Shown piece by piece: positions 15,243 through 23,328 of a stretch of 49,924 nt of DNA. The translations under genes and the position numbers were made by a program. The stretch is taken from the NCBI GenBank assembly GCA_964562375.1, contig CAZLSW010000018.1, forward strand, positions 1-49,924, written 5' to 3'. This stretch comes from JAJPXC01 sp964562375. GTDB taxonomy: Bacteria > Bacteroidota > Bacteroidia > Bacteroidales > Muribaculaceae. Numbering within the stretch: position 1 is the first letter of the stretch; every line of letters starts with the position of its first letter. The notes beneath the pieces were generated by a model, which was given only the letters and a program-made list of their open reading frames with translations, was not told the DNA's origin and searched no databases.

Positions 15243-16133
15243 ATGAAGAAATTGTTATACACAGCGCTTGCGCTATTGCTTGGTTGCGCAGGGATGCAGG
15301 CACAGGATGTGACTGCCGACGAGGCCGCGTTCCAACAGTTGAACGCCCAAAGCGGCCTGCCGGAATACTACCAATTTTTGGAGCTTTACCCGAAGTCGCC
15401 CCGCGCGAAGGAGGTGTCCGATTCGGTTGCGATACTGTTGGCACGGTCGTTCTCGACGCCTCCCACCGAGAATCAGAAGCGCCTGGCGTTGTCCTACGCA
15501 CGCGACCGCTCGACACGCATGCGAGTGCTGGCGATGGCCGACCAAGGGAAGACCGCCGCTTGGCGCGAGGAGCATCCCGAGCGCGTGCACCGCGACACTA
15601 AGTGGGGCCTGAGCGTGGCTCTGCCCGACTATGCCGTCAACCTGGGGGATAATGAATACGATTACATGGATATCTACGCTGGCGTGGCGGCTCGATACGG
15701 GCAGTTCCGCGACCGGTTTAACCTCGAGGCTGGCGTGATGCTGGGATTGTTCCTGCATCGGTGGTCGGGTAAAGAGTTGCCCAACGTTAAGACACAGGCT
15801 TATGAGAGCAATTTCCAGATACCGCTGTTCGTGCGGGGCAAGGTTTATATCTGTGATTTGGGGCAGAAGGCGCGCTTATTCGCCGACGGCCGCATCTATT
15901 GCAACCCCACGCACAAAAAGGATTATGAGCAGAAACTGTTTGCCGGAGCCATCGGCCTGGGTGTAGGTCTGGAGAAGGTGGAACTGTCGATTTATTATAA
16001 GAATCAGTTTGGCAACACCGATATCGACCAAGTCCCCATCACCACCGACATGGGCACAGGCTATCTGCCAGCCAAGGGGAAGAACCGCTACAGCAGCATC
16101 GGCATCTCGCTCTTCTGGAACTTCCGGTTCTAA
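15243..16133 (+). CDS. Outer-membrane beta-barrel-like protein, hypothetical
   Basis: 296 residues. The signal peptide (residues 1-20) ends in GMQAQ. Residues 21-115 are a helical segment with a PEYYQFLELYPKSPRAKEVSD stretch, reminiscent of a tetratricopeptide-like or periplasmic helical domain. Residues 116-296 alternate polar and hydrophobic residues (LSVALPDYAVNLG, YGQFRDRFNLEAGVMLGLFL, SSIGISLFWNFRF). The last residue is Phe, the usual C-terminal signature of an outer-membrane beta-barrel. The function is unknown. The stop codon overlaps the stop of the convergent AI-2E family gene by 4 nt. Confidence 0.7.
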   Translation: MKKLLYTALALLLGCAGMQAQDVTADEAAFQQLNAQSGLPEYYQFLELYPKSPRAKEVSDSVAILLARSFSTPPTENQKRLALSYARDRSTRMRVLAMADQGKTAAWREEHPERVHRDTKWGLSVALPDYAVNLGDNEYDYMDIYAGVAARYGQFRDRFNLEAGVMLGLFLHRWSGKELPNVKTQAYESNFQIPLFVRGKVYICDLGQKARLFADGRIYCNPTHKKDYEQKLFAGAIGLGVGLEKVELSIYYKNQFGNTDIDQVPITTDMGTGYLPAKGKNRYSSIGISLFWNFRF

Positions 16134-17275
16134 TCGTCGGGGAAGTGGGTGATTTCGCGGAGGTCGCACTGCTGGCGCTCGCGATCTTCGGGAGTGAAGC
16201 CGTCGCGTGGACGATGTAGCACGTATTGGTCGTAATAAGCTATTAGCAAGGTGGTTAACGGCAGAGCGATGATAAGTCCGATCAAGCCGAGGAGGGTGCC
16301 CCACACCGACAGCGACAACAGGATGATGGCGGGGTTGAGGCCCATCGCCTTGCCCATGATTTTGGGAGTAAGAAACAGGTCCTGAATCAGTTGGACGATG
16401 CAGTAAACCGCGATACATTCCCACCATATAGCCCAGAATCCGGCGTTGTGGTCGACCGAGTAGACCAGGCAGAGCAAAGTGGTGGGGATGATGGAGATCA
16501 ACTGCAGGTAAGGCACCATGTTCAGCAGGCCAATGAACAGGCCTAGCACCACCGCCAGCGGCAGCCCAACGATGAGAAAACCGATGGAAAAGAGGATGCC
16601 CACGATAAACGCCACAAGAGCTTGGCCGCGGAAGTAGTGGTTCATCGACGTCTTGATGTCGCGGCCGATTTTGAACGTCACTTTGCGATACTTGGGAGGC
16701 ACGAGCATGCGGAAGCCCTCCATAAGTCGGTCATAATCAAGCATTATGAACACCACATAGAGCAAGACGATGAACCACGAGAACACTCCCATGATGATAT
16801 CCACGCCCGATGACAGCACCGCCAAGGCCCGCTCCAGCACGCGCTCGATGTCCTGAGTAGTCAAGACGTCGCTCAGGTAGTTGAAGTCGATTATGCGCTT
16901 GAGGAAATGGTGCATCCCCTCGGGGAGGAACGGCACGTCCATCTCGGTTTCGGCGTAGCGTCGCAACAGCACTGCCATCTGCTGGGTCTCCTCGACGATC
17001 GACGGGATGAAAAACCAGCACAGGATGCCAAACACGGTAGTGGCTTCAAAAAGGGTGACGAATATCGCCACTATGCGCCCTTTGAGCCGTAGCATGCGCC
17101 GATTGTACTGCACGAAAGGCTCAAAGATGTAGGCCACGAGGCAGGCCACGCAGAACGGCAACAACACGCTCTTGAGCACGTTGATAAGCCACACGGCCCC
17201 CAGAATGATTAAGATTGTGATGACCAGGCGTACAACGCGGTCGAAAGTATATGGTTGGCTCCAGCTATTAGGCAT
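16130..17275 (-). CDS. AI-2E family transporter (TqsA/PerM-like permease)
   Basis: 381 residues, the usual family length. Pattern: three N-terminal hydrophobic segments (residues 12-90), a soluble insertion with VEETQQMAVLLRRYAETEMD, then four to five further membrane helices including LVAFIVGILFSIGFLIVGLP and LGLFIGLLNMVPYLQL. The G-x-x-N-M-V/I-P-Y motif is diagnostic of the family. Members export or move autoinducer-2, or sodium/protons; the substrate here cannot be told. The gene is monocistronic and converges on the beta-barrel gene with a 4-nt overlap of the stop codons. Confidence 0.9.
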   Translation of the reverse strand: MPNSWSQPYTFDRVVRLVITILIILGAVWLINVLKSVLLPFCVACLVAYIFEPFVQYNRRMLRLKGRIVAIFVTLFEATTVFGILCWFFIPSIVEETQQMAVLLRRYAETEMDVPFLPEGMHHFLKRIIDFNYLSDVLTTQDIERVLERALAVLSSGVDIIMGVFSWFIVLLYVVFIMLDYDRLMEGFRMLVPPKYRKVTFKIGRDIKTSMNHYFRGQALVAFIVGILFSIGFLIVGLPLAVVLGLFIGLLNMVPYLQLISIIPTTLLCLVYSVDHNAGFWAIWWECIAVYCIVQLIQDLFLTPKIMGKAMGLNPAIILLSLSVWGTLLGLIGLIIALPLTTLLIAYYDQYVLHRPRDGFTPEDRERQQCDLREITHFPDD

Positions 17276-17365
17276 TGTTGAGTAAAATTTGGCTTCTCGG
17301 TTATATATTTTATACTTCTCTTTTCTCTAAATAATGTAAAACACGGCACGAATTTACAAAAACAT

Positions 17366-17396
17366 TTTCGCATTACGTTGATTTTCCGTAAATTTG
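17366..17396 (+). promoter_or_regulatory. Promoter upstream of MFS transporter gene
   Basis: TTTCG (17366-17370), 18 nt, TAAATTTG (17389-17396). The -7 element is perfect; the -33 element has one mismatch. The leader to the ATG would be about 90 nt. Confidence 0.55.
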
Positions 17397-17493
17397 TCGC
17401 AATATTTGCCCATGAAGGCACTTATCAACCTGAGATCGTATCATACCGTTACCACTCAACCCCGCAAATAAGTAATTATCAACCATCATAAAA

Positions 17494-18969
17494 ATGAGTA
17501 ACAACAATCTTACAGGCGCCGTGGCTCGCAACATCAGCGATTCCAAGGCAATGCGTTGGCTCGCCCTGACGCTGCTGGCCTCGGCCATGTTCTTCGGCTA
17601 CATCTTCATGGATGTGCTGTCGCCCCTGCAGGAGGCCCTGCAGGAAACCAAGGGATGGGACCCGATGTCCTACGGCCGTTTCGCCGGCTCGGAGACTTTC
17701 CTTAACGTGTTTGTGTTCTTCCTGATTTTCGCCGGCATCATCCTCGACAAGATGGGCGTGCGTTTCACCGCCATCCTTTCTGGCTCGGTAATGTTCTTGG
17801 GAGCCTTGGTCAACTACCTGGCCCTCACCCCATTATTCCAAGAAAGCGCTTTCGCCGAGTGGATGGAGGGATTCATCAACCTTCCCGACACTTGGTGGAA
17901 CATCACCCCGTTCTACAAAGGGATGCCTGCCTCGGCTAAATTGTCGGCCCTGGGCTTCATGATATTCGGATGCGGCGTCGAGATGGCCGGCATCACCGTT
18001 AGCCGCGGCATCGTCAAGTGGTTCCAAGGCAAGGAGATGGCCCTCGCAATGGGCGTGGAGATGGCCATTGCCCGCGTGGGTGTGGCCGTGGTGTTCCTCG
18101 GCTCTCCCGCTATCGCCTCGATTAGCGGCAACTTGAGCGTGTCTCGCCCCGTAGGATTGGCCGTTTTGCTGTTGCTCATCGGACTGATCTGCTTCATCGT
18201 CTACTCGTTTATGGACCGCAAGCTTGAGAGCCAAATCGGCAACAACGAAGAGAAAGACGACCCCTTCAAGGTATCCGACCTGAAATACATCTTCCGCTCC
18301 CAAGTGTTCTGGCTCGTCGCCCTGCTTTGCGTGCTCTATTACTCGGCTATTTTCCCCTTCCAGAAGTACGCCAACAACATGCTGCAGTGCAACCTCGGCA
18401 TCACCGCCGAGCAGGCAGGCCAAGTGTTCTTCGTGTTCCCCTTGGGAGCCGCCGCCATCACCCCGTTCCTGGGCCGCTACCTCGACAAGCACGGCAAGGG
18501 CGCGTCGATGCTCATCCTTGGCGCTATCTTGATGATTTGCTGCCACTTGACCTTCGCGTTCGTGTTGCCGGCCACCGGCTCGGCCGTAATCGCCTATGCC
18601 GCCATCGTGCTGCTGGGAATCTCGTTCTCGCTGGTTCCCGCTTCGCTCTGGCCATCGGTGCCCAAGCTGGTTGACGGCAAACTCCTTGGCTCGGCCTACG
18701 CTGTGATTTTCTGGATTCAAAATATTGGCCTCTACGCTTTCCCGATGATTATCGGAGCCGTGCTCACGGCCGCCAACCCCGGCGTAACCGACCCGCTGAG
18801 CTACAACTATATGTGGCCTATGGTATTGTTCGCCTCGCTGGGCGTGCTTGCGCTGATTTTCGGCATCTGGCTGAAAGCCCTCGACGCCAAGCGCCACTAC
18901 GGCCTTGAGCTCCCCAACACCAAGACCGTGGAGGAGGAAGCCGCCGAAGGCGAATTGGAGCTGGCCTAA
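17494..18969 (+). CDS. MFS transporter, probable oligosaccharide permease
   Basis: 491 residues with about twelve hydrophobic segments in two halves of six and a central charged loop (DRKLESQIGNNEEKDDPFKV, residues ~235-255), the major facilitator layout. The N-terminal half holds the A-like loop (ILDKMGVRF) after helix 2, and the second half the equivalent LDKHGKG. It lies just upstream of a secreted GH13 amylase and near a GH97 alpha-glucosidase, so it likely imports maltose or maltodextrins across the inner membrane; this is inferred from context only. A pyrimidine/purine inverted repeat follows at 18976-19014. Confidence 0.85.
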   Translation: MSNNNLTGAVARNISDSKAMRWLALTLLASAMFFGYIFMDVLSPLQEALQETKGWDPMSYGRFAGSETFLNVFVFFLIFAGIILDKMGVRFTAILSGSVMFLGALVNYLALTPLFQESAFAEWMEGFINLPDTWWNITPFYKGMPASAKLSALGFMIFGCGVEMAGITVSRGIVKWFQGKEMALAMGVEMAIARVGVAVVFLGSPAIASISGNLSVSRPVGLAVLLLLIGLICFIVYSFMDRKLESQIGNNEEKDDPFKVSDLKYIFRSQVFWLVALLCVLYYSAIFPFQKYANNMLQCNLGITAEQAGQVFFVFPLGAAAITPFLGRYLDKHGKGASMLILGAILMICCHLTFAFVLPATGSAVIAYAAIVLLGISFSLVPASLWPSVPKLVDGKLLGSAYAVIFWIQNIGLYAFPMIIGAVLTAANPGVTDPLSYNYMWPMVLFASLGVLALIFGIWLKALDAKRHYGLELPNTKTVEEEAAEGELELA

Positions 18970-18975
18970 TCCCCT

Positions 18976-19014
18976 CTTTCCTCCTTTCCTCCTTTAAAGG
19001 AAAAAGGATGAAAG
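18976..19014 (+). terminator. Imperfect polypyrimidine/polypurine inverted repeat
   Basis: CTTTCCTCCTTTCCTCCTTT is followed directly by AAAGGAAAAAGGATGAAAG. It can form a long imperfect hairpin and may attenuate or terminate between the MFS and amylase genes. Confidence 0.4.
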
Positions 19015-19068
19015 GAAAAAAGGACTAAAAACTGAAAATATAATCTTAAACCATAATTCCATCTTTTC

Positions 19069-21801
19069 ATGAAAAAAGCTTTATTTACGCTTGCTGCTCT
19101 GCTGATGACCGCCAGCGCCGCATGGGCCGACGTTTTCACCTCGTCACCCGCTCCGCTGCAGGAATCATCGCAGAACGTCGTCATCTATTTCCATGCCGAC
19201 GAATCGGGTGTGGCCGGATTACAGAATCTGTCCTCATCCACTGAGCTTTACGCCCACATCGGCTGCTACACCAACCTCAGCCCCGACACCTGGTCGCACG
19301 TGATCGGCACATGGAACACCAACACCGACAACAAGAAGTTTACCTATGTGTCGGAGAACCTGTGGAGCCTCACCCTGGGTGATATGCGCACATATTTCGG
19401 CATCACCGACGCCAACGAGCACATCACCAAACTCTGCCTTATCGCCCGCAACAAAGCCGGCTCGGTGCAAACCGCCGATTGCTTCATCGACGTTATGGAG
19501 GATGGTTTCCAGATGCAACTCACGTCCAACGCATCCTCTACCGTGCTGCTTAACAACACCACCATCACCTTCACCGTCAGCGCCACCCAAACAGCCGCTC
19601 TTACCCTCTCGGTTAACGGCTCCCAGATCGCCTCGGGCAACGGCACCACCCTCAGCAAGGATTATTCCTTCACCGCCAAGGGCTCCTATGAGGTTGTGGG
19701 CACAGCTACCGCCAACGGCGAGACCCTGTCGGAGACCATCAACATCGTGTATATCTCCAACTCGCCCCAGGCCAACTACCCCGGTGGCGTGCCCAAGATG
19801 GGTCCCGTGAAGAACGCCGACGGCTCGGTGACCTTCTGTATCGCAGCCCCCAACAAAAGCAATGTTATGATTGTGGGCTCCTGGGACGACTACCAGTCAT
19901 TGGACAAGAACGTGATGTCCTACCAGGATTATAACGGCTACCGCTATTTCTGGACCACCGTCACTGGCTTGGACGACAACACCGACTATCTCTACTACTT
20001 AACCGTTGACGGCGCCACCCATGTGGGCGACCCCTACGCCAAGCTCAACCTCGACGGATACAGCGACAAATGGCTCGACGACACCGTGTTCCCCGATCGT
20101 CCCGCCTACCCCTACTCCCGCTACGGCGACGGCCGCCAAATCTCTGTTTACCGCGGCAACTTCTACCCCTACAACTGGCAGGTGACCAACTTCGAGATCC
20201 CCGCTCACGACCAGCTCCTGATCTACGAGATGCTGTTCCGCGACTTCACCGGCACCGAGGGAGCCGCCGAGGGTAACGGCACCATCGCCAAGGCCATCGA
20301 GAAGATTCCCTACCTGGTTGACCTGGGCGTCAACGCCGTCGAGCTGATGCCTATCATGGAGTTCAACGGCAACAACTCTTGGGGTTATAACACCAACTTC
20401 TACTTCGCCCTCGACAAGGCTTACGGCTCGCCCACCGAGCTCAAGAAATTCGTCGACATCTGCCACCAAAACGGCATCGCCGTGATTCTCGACATCGTGT
20501 TCAACCAGTCGGACGGCCTCCATCCCTGGTACCAGATGTATCCCATCGCCTCCAACCCATTCTACAACGCCACAGCGCCCCACTCCTGGAGCGTGCTCAA
20601 CGACTGGAAGCAAGAGAATCCCATCGTGCAGCAGCAGTGGAAGGACTGCCTGCAGTGGTGGATGAGCGAATACAATGTCGACGGCTTCCGTTTTGACCTC
20701 GTGAAAGGTCTCGGTACTGGCTCAACCTCGGCCGAGTACGGCTCCACCGACGGCTACAACGCCAAGCGTATCGCCGTGATGAAGCAGATTCACGGCTACC
20801 TCACCGAGGTCAACCCCAACGCTATCCACATCAACGAGTTCCTGGGCGACACCGCCGAGGAGGTTGAGTATTGCAACGACGGCCAGATGAACTGGAACAA
20901 CCAGGCCTCCCTGTCGCAGCAATTCGCCGGAGGATTGGCATCGGCCAGCACCGGTTACTTCTCCTCCACCGCTTGCTCGCGTCCATGGGGTGGCTGCGTA
21001 TCCTATCAGGAGAGCCACGACGAGGAGCGCGTAGCCTACTATGCCATGAAGAACGGCAACTCCAACGACATCAAGAACAACCTCGAGATCCGCACCCAGC
21101 GACTGGGCACCCTTACCGCAATGCAACTGCTCACCCCTGGCCCCCAAATGCTCTGGCAATTCATCGAGCTGGCAGCCGACGAGACCACCAAGAACGGCTC
21201 CGACAACAACACCGATCCCAAAAAGGTGATCTGGAGCTACCTCGACGACGACAACCGCAAGGGCCTGCATGACACCTATCGCGACCTGCTGTGGATCCGC
21301 CGATTGAACCAGGATATGTTCGTACAGCCCGGTGGCGACGTGACCCAAAACTTCGTGTTCTCCGGCTCTATCCGCCGCACCGCCCAAATCAAAAACGGCA
21401 CCAAGGAGATCGTCCTCTTGGCCAACCCCAGCGCCACCTCGCGCACTATCTCCTTCTCGTCGAGCTATATCTCGGAGGGCAACTACCAAATCATGTCCTA
21501 CTCCCACGGCATGGCTGAGCCTGTGCCCACCTTCGACGGCACCAGCCTGTCGGCCACCATCCCCGGCCATTGCTACGCCATCTATGCCACCAAGAGCGTG
21601 GCTGCCTCGGAGAGCATCGCCGCCGACTTGACCGCCGGACCCGCCGTGTATGGCGCTGACGGCCGTATCGTGATTGAGGGCGACTATACCCGCGCCGAGG
21701 TCTACAACGCCAACGGCATGCAGATGCCCTCGTTGAACGTTCCCGCCGGCCTCTACATCGTCCGTGTCGACGGCCTCGCCACCAAGGTCATCGTCAAGTA
21801 A
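19069..21801 (+). CDS. Secreted GH13 alpha-amylase family enzyme with starch-binding modules and type IX-like tail
   Basis: 910 residues: signal peptide 1-20 (ending AAWA), an Ig-like/starch-binding N-terminal region (~21-145), a second beta domain (~150-230), a CBM48-like domain (~245-335, VMIVGSWDDYQ), the GH13 barrel (~365-730), a C-terminal beta domain and a sorting tail. Catalytic motifs: DIVFNQ (region I), GFRFD with nucleophile Asp543, HINEF with acid/base Glu590, and ESHDE with His650-Asp651. The C-terminus (GLYIVRVDG, KVIVK) resembles the type A signal of the type IX secretion system, so the enzyme is probably exported to the surface or medium to cut starch-like alpha-glucans. The neighbouring MFS and GH97 genes complete the pathway. 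Confidence 0.93.
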   Translation: MKKALFTLAALLMTASAAWADVFTSSPAPLQESSQNVVIYFHADESGVAGLQNLSSSTELYAHIGCYTNLSPDTWSHVIGTWNTNTDNKKFTYVSENLWSLTLGDMRTYFGITDANEHITKLCLIARNKAGSVQTADCFIDVMEDGFQMQLTSNASSTVLLNNTTITFTVSATQTAALTLSVNGSQIASGNGTTLSKDYSFTAKGSYEVVGTATANGETLSETINIVYISNSPQANYPGGVPKMGPVKNADGSVTFCIAAPNKSNVMIVGSWDDYQSLDKNVMSYQDYNGYRYFWTTVTGLDDNTDYLYYLTVDGATHVGDPYAKLNLDGYSDKWLDDTVFPDRPAYPYSRYGDGRQISVYRGNFYPYNWQVTNFEIPAHDQLLIYEMLFRDFTGTEGAAEGNGTIAKAIEKIPYLVDLGVNAVELMPIMEFNGNNSWGYNTNFYFALDKAYGSPTELKKFVDICHQNGIAVILDIVFNQSDGLHPWYQMYPIASNPFYNATAPHSWSVLNDWKQENPIVQQQWKDCLQWWMSEYNVDGFRFDLVKGLGTGSTSAEYGSTDGYNAKRIAVMKQIHGYLTEVNPNAIHINEFLGDTAEEVEYCNDGQMNWNNQASLSQQFAGGLASASTGYFSSTACSRPWGGCVSYQESHDEERVAYYAMKNGNSNDIKNNLEIRTQRLGTLTAMQLLTPGPQMLWQFIELAADETTKNGSDNNTDPKKVIWSYLDDDNRKGLHDTYRDLLWIRRLNQDMFVQPGGDVTQNFVFSGSIRRTAQIKNGTKEIVLLANPSATSRTISFSSSYISEGNYQIMSYSHGMAEPVPTFDGTSLSATIPGHCYAIYATKSVAASESIAADLTAGPAVYGADGRIVIEGDYTRAEVYNANGMQMPSLNVPAGLYIVRVDGLATKVIVK

Positions 21802-21975
21802 CCGCACCGCGAATCCCCCCGAGCCGCAACGCGAATCACCCTCGGAGCCGCATGCGAATCACCCGAGCCGCAAATCACCCTCGGAGCCGCAACGCGAATC
21901 ACCCTCGAAGCGGCATCGCGAATTACCCTCGGAGCCGCAACGCGAATTACCCCCGGAGCCGCATCGCGGCGAGTT
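21800..21975. repeat. 24-bp tandem repeat array
   Basis: About seven diverged units of GGAGCCGCAACGCGAATCAC plus CCTC, immediately after the amylase stop codon. On the plus strand the unit encodes EPQRESPS and on the minus strand RVIRVAAP, but no start or context supports a protein. The same GAGCCGCAACGCG word occurs at about 13540 and, inverted, at about 2922-2938. Confidence 0.85.
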
Positions 21976-22182
21976 GGCAATAACCCCGGGTGACCGCAGG
22001 GAACCCGGGGGGGTTAGCCCCCGAACTCAACTTCTTATCTTATAGCCCCAACGGGGCGGTTTGGCGTTAGCGGCCAAGCCGCCCCATTGGTTTTCATGCC
22101 TTCAGCGATGATTCACCTAGATCTCAGATTTCCCCATTTGCGATAAATTGTGTATCTTCGCAATCCACTAAGCCTCTATATT
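21976..22182. other. Non-coding stretch with GC-rich hairpins
   Basis: It contains CCCGGGTGACC...GAACCCGGG and GGGGCGG...CCGCCCC inverted repeats (about 21985-22085), probably terminating transcription of the amylase gene, then the leader of the hydrolase gene. Confidence 0.5.
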
Positions 22183-23202
22183 ATGATTCTCAAGCGTATA
22201 TTTTCCCTTATCGCCATTGCGGTAGCCCTTTCAGCCAGTGCCGTCACCTGGCTACCCGACACCCTCGGCTCGGGGTATGAGATGACCCGTATCAACCAAC
22301 CCGACGACTATGCCGGCAAGGTGTGCTGCACGGTCGTGCGCCACTTGGCGCCCCACCCTATCCCCCAACATGTGGCCATCCTTTACGTGCACGGATTTAA
22401 CGACTACTTCTTCCAAACCGACATGGCCGACTTCTTCGCCCAGCACGGCATCGACTTCTACGCCGTCGACCTGCGAAAATACGGCCGATCGATCTTGCCG
22501 GGCAACAAGATGTTCCAAGTGAGGGACTTGCGCGAGTATTTCGCCGATATTGACTCGGCCCTCTCGATAATGCGCCAGGCGGGCATCAGCGATGTCATCC
22601 TCATGGGGCATTCCACAGGTGGCCTCATCACCTCTTACTACCTCAGCCAAGAGCCGGCGCCGATGGTCAAGGGCCTGATACTCAACTCGCCGTTCCTCGA
22701 CTGGAACTTGTCGAAAACGCAAGAGCGAGTACTTATCCCCATGGTCGACTGCGTGGCCGGGTCCTCCCCCAATCTGCGCATCAAGCAGGGCGACTCAACG
22801 GCCTATAGCGAAAGTCTGCTGGCAGGTGAGCACGGCCGCTGGCATTACAACACCGATTGGAAGTTGCGGTCGTCGCCCGACGTCGACGCCGGGTGGATAC
22901 GCGCCATCGACGATGCGCAGGCGGTCGTACAACAGGGCAACATCATCAAAATCCCCATCCTGCTGATGCACAGCGACCGATCGGTGTACGGCTCAGAATG
23001 GACCGAGGATTTTAACCATGGCGACGCGGTGCTGTCGGTCGACGACATCTCCAAGTACGGTCGACGCTTAGGCCCCTCGGTCACCGAGGCCACGGTAAAG
23101 GGAGGGCTGCACGACCTCGTGCTCTCCGAGCCACGCGTCGAGCAAGCCGTGCTCTCCACCATGCTCGCCTTCATTAACCGCCTTGGCTATCGCACCCGCT
23201 AA
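22183..23202 (+). CDS. Exported alpha/beta hydrolase (serine aminopeptidase S33/lysophospholipase-like)
   Basis: 339 residues from the ATG at 22183; an upstream in-frame start at 22150 would push the signal peptide inward. Residues 1-20 are a signal peptide. The alpha/beta-hydrolase fold shows the oxyanion strand HVAILYVHGFNDY, nucleophile elbow GHSTGG (Ser144), acid HSDRSVYG and catalytic His in GGLHDLVLS near the end. This is the Hydrolase_4/monoglyceride lipase-like group, so lipid or ester cleavage is the general expectation; the substrate is unknown. It sits between two glycoside hydrolase genes but need not be part of glycan use. Confidence 0.85.
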   Translation: MILKRIFSLIAIAVALSASAVTWLPDTLGSGYEMTRINQPDDYAGKVCCTVVRHLAPHPIPQHVAILYVHGFNDYFFQTDMADFFAQHGIDFYAVDLRKYGRSILPGNKMFQVRDLREYFADIDSALSIMRQAGISDVILMGHSTGGLITSYYLSQEPAPMVKGLILNSPFLDWNLSKTQERVLIPMVDCVAGSSPNLRIKQGDSTAYSESLLAGEHGRWHYNTDWKLRSSPDVDAGWIRAIDDAQAVVQQGNIIKIPILLMHSDRSVYGSEWTEDFNHGDAVLSVDDISKYGRRLGPSVTEATVKGGLHDLVLSEPRVEQAVLSTMLAFINRLGYRTR

Positions 23203-23227
23203 TGCTCCGTCCCACAAAATCAGGGCA

Positions 23228-23259
23228 TTTGCCGATGTCCAAAATTTATTGTAAATTTG
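23228..23259 (+). promoter_or_regulatory. Promoter of GH97 gene
   Basis: TTTG (23228-23231), 20 nt, TAAATTTG (23252-23259), both consensus. It predicts a start near 23266 and a ~60-nt leader to the ATG at 23329. Confidence 0.7.
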
Positions 23260-23328
23260 CTTATTCTTCTCTTAGATCATCATAATCAAATTCTCTTAGA
23301 ATATCATAATCAAATCAGTAAACCAATT

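Noticed and set aside
21753..21980. Minus-strand frame RVIRVAAP repeats
   Set aside because: A product of the 24-bp tandem array, with no start context.
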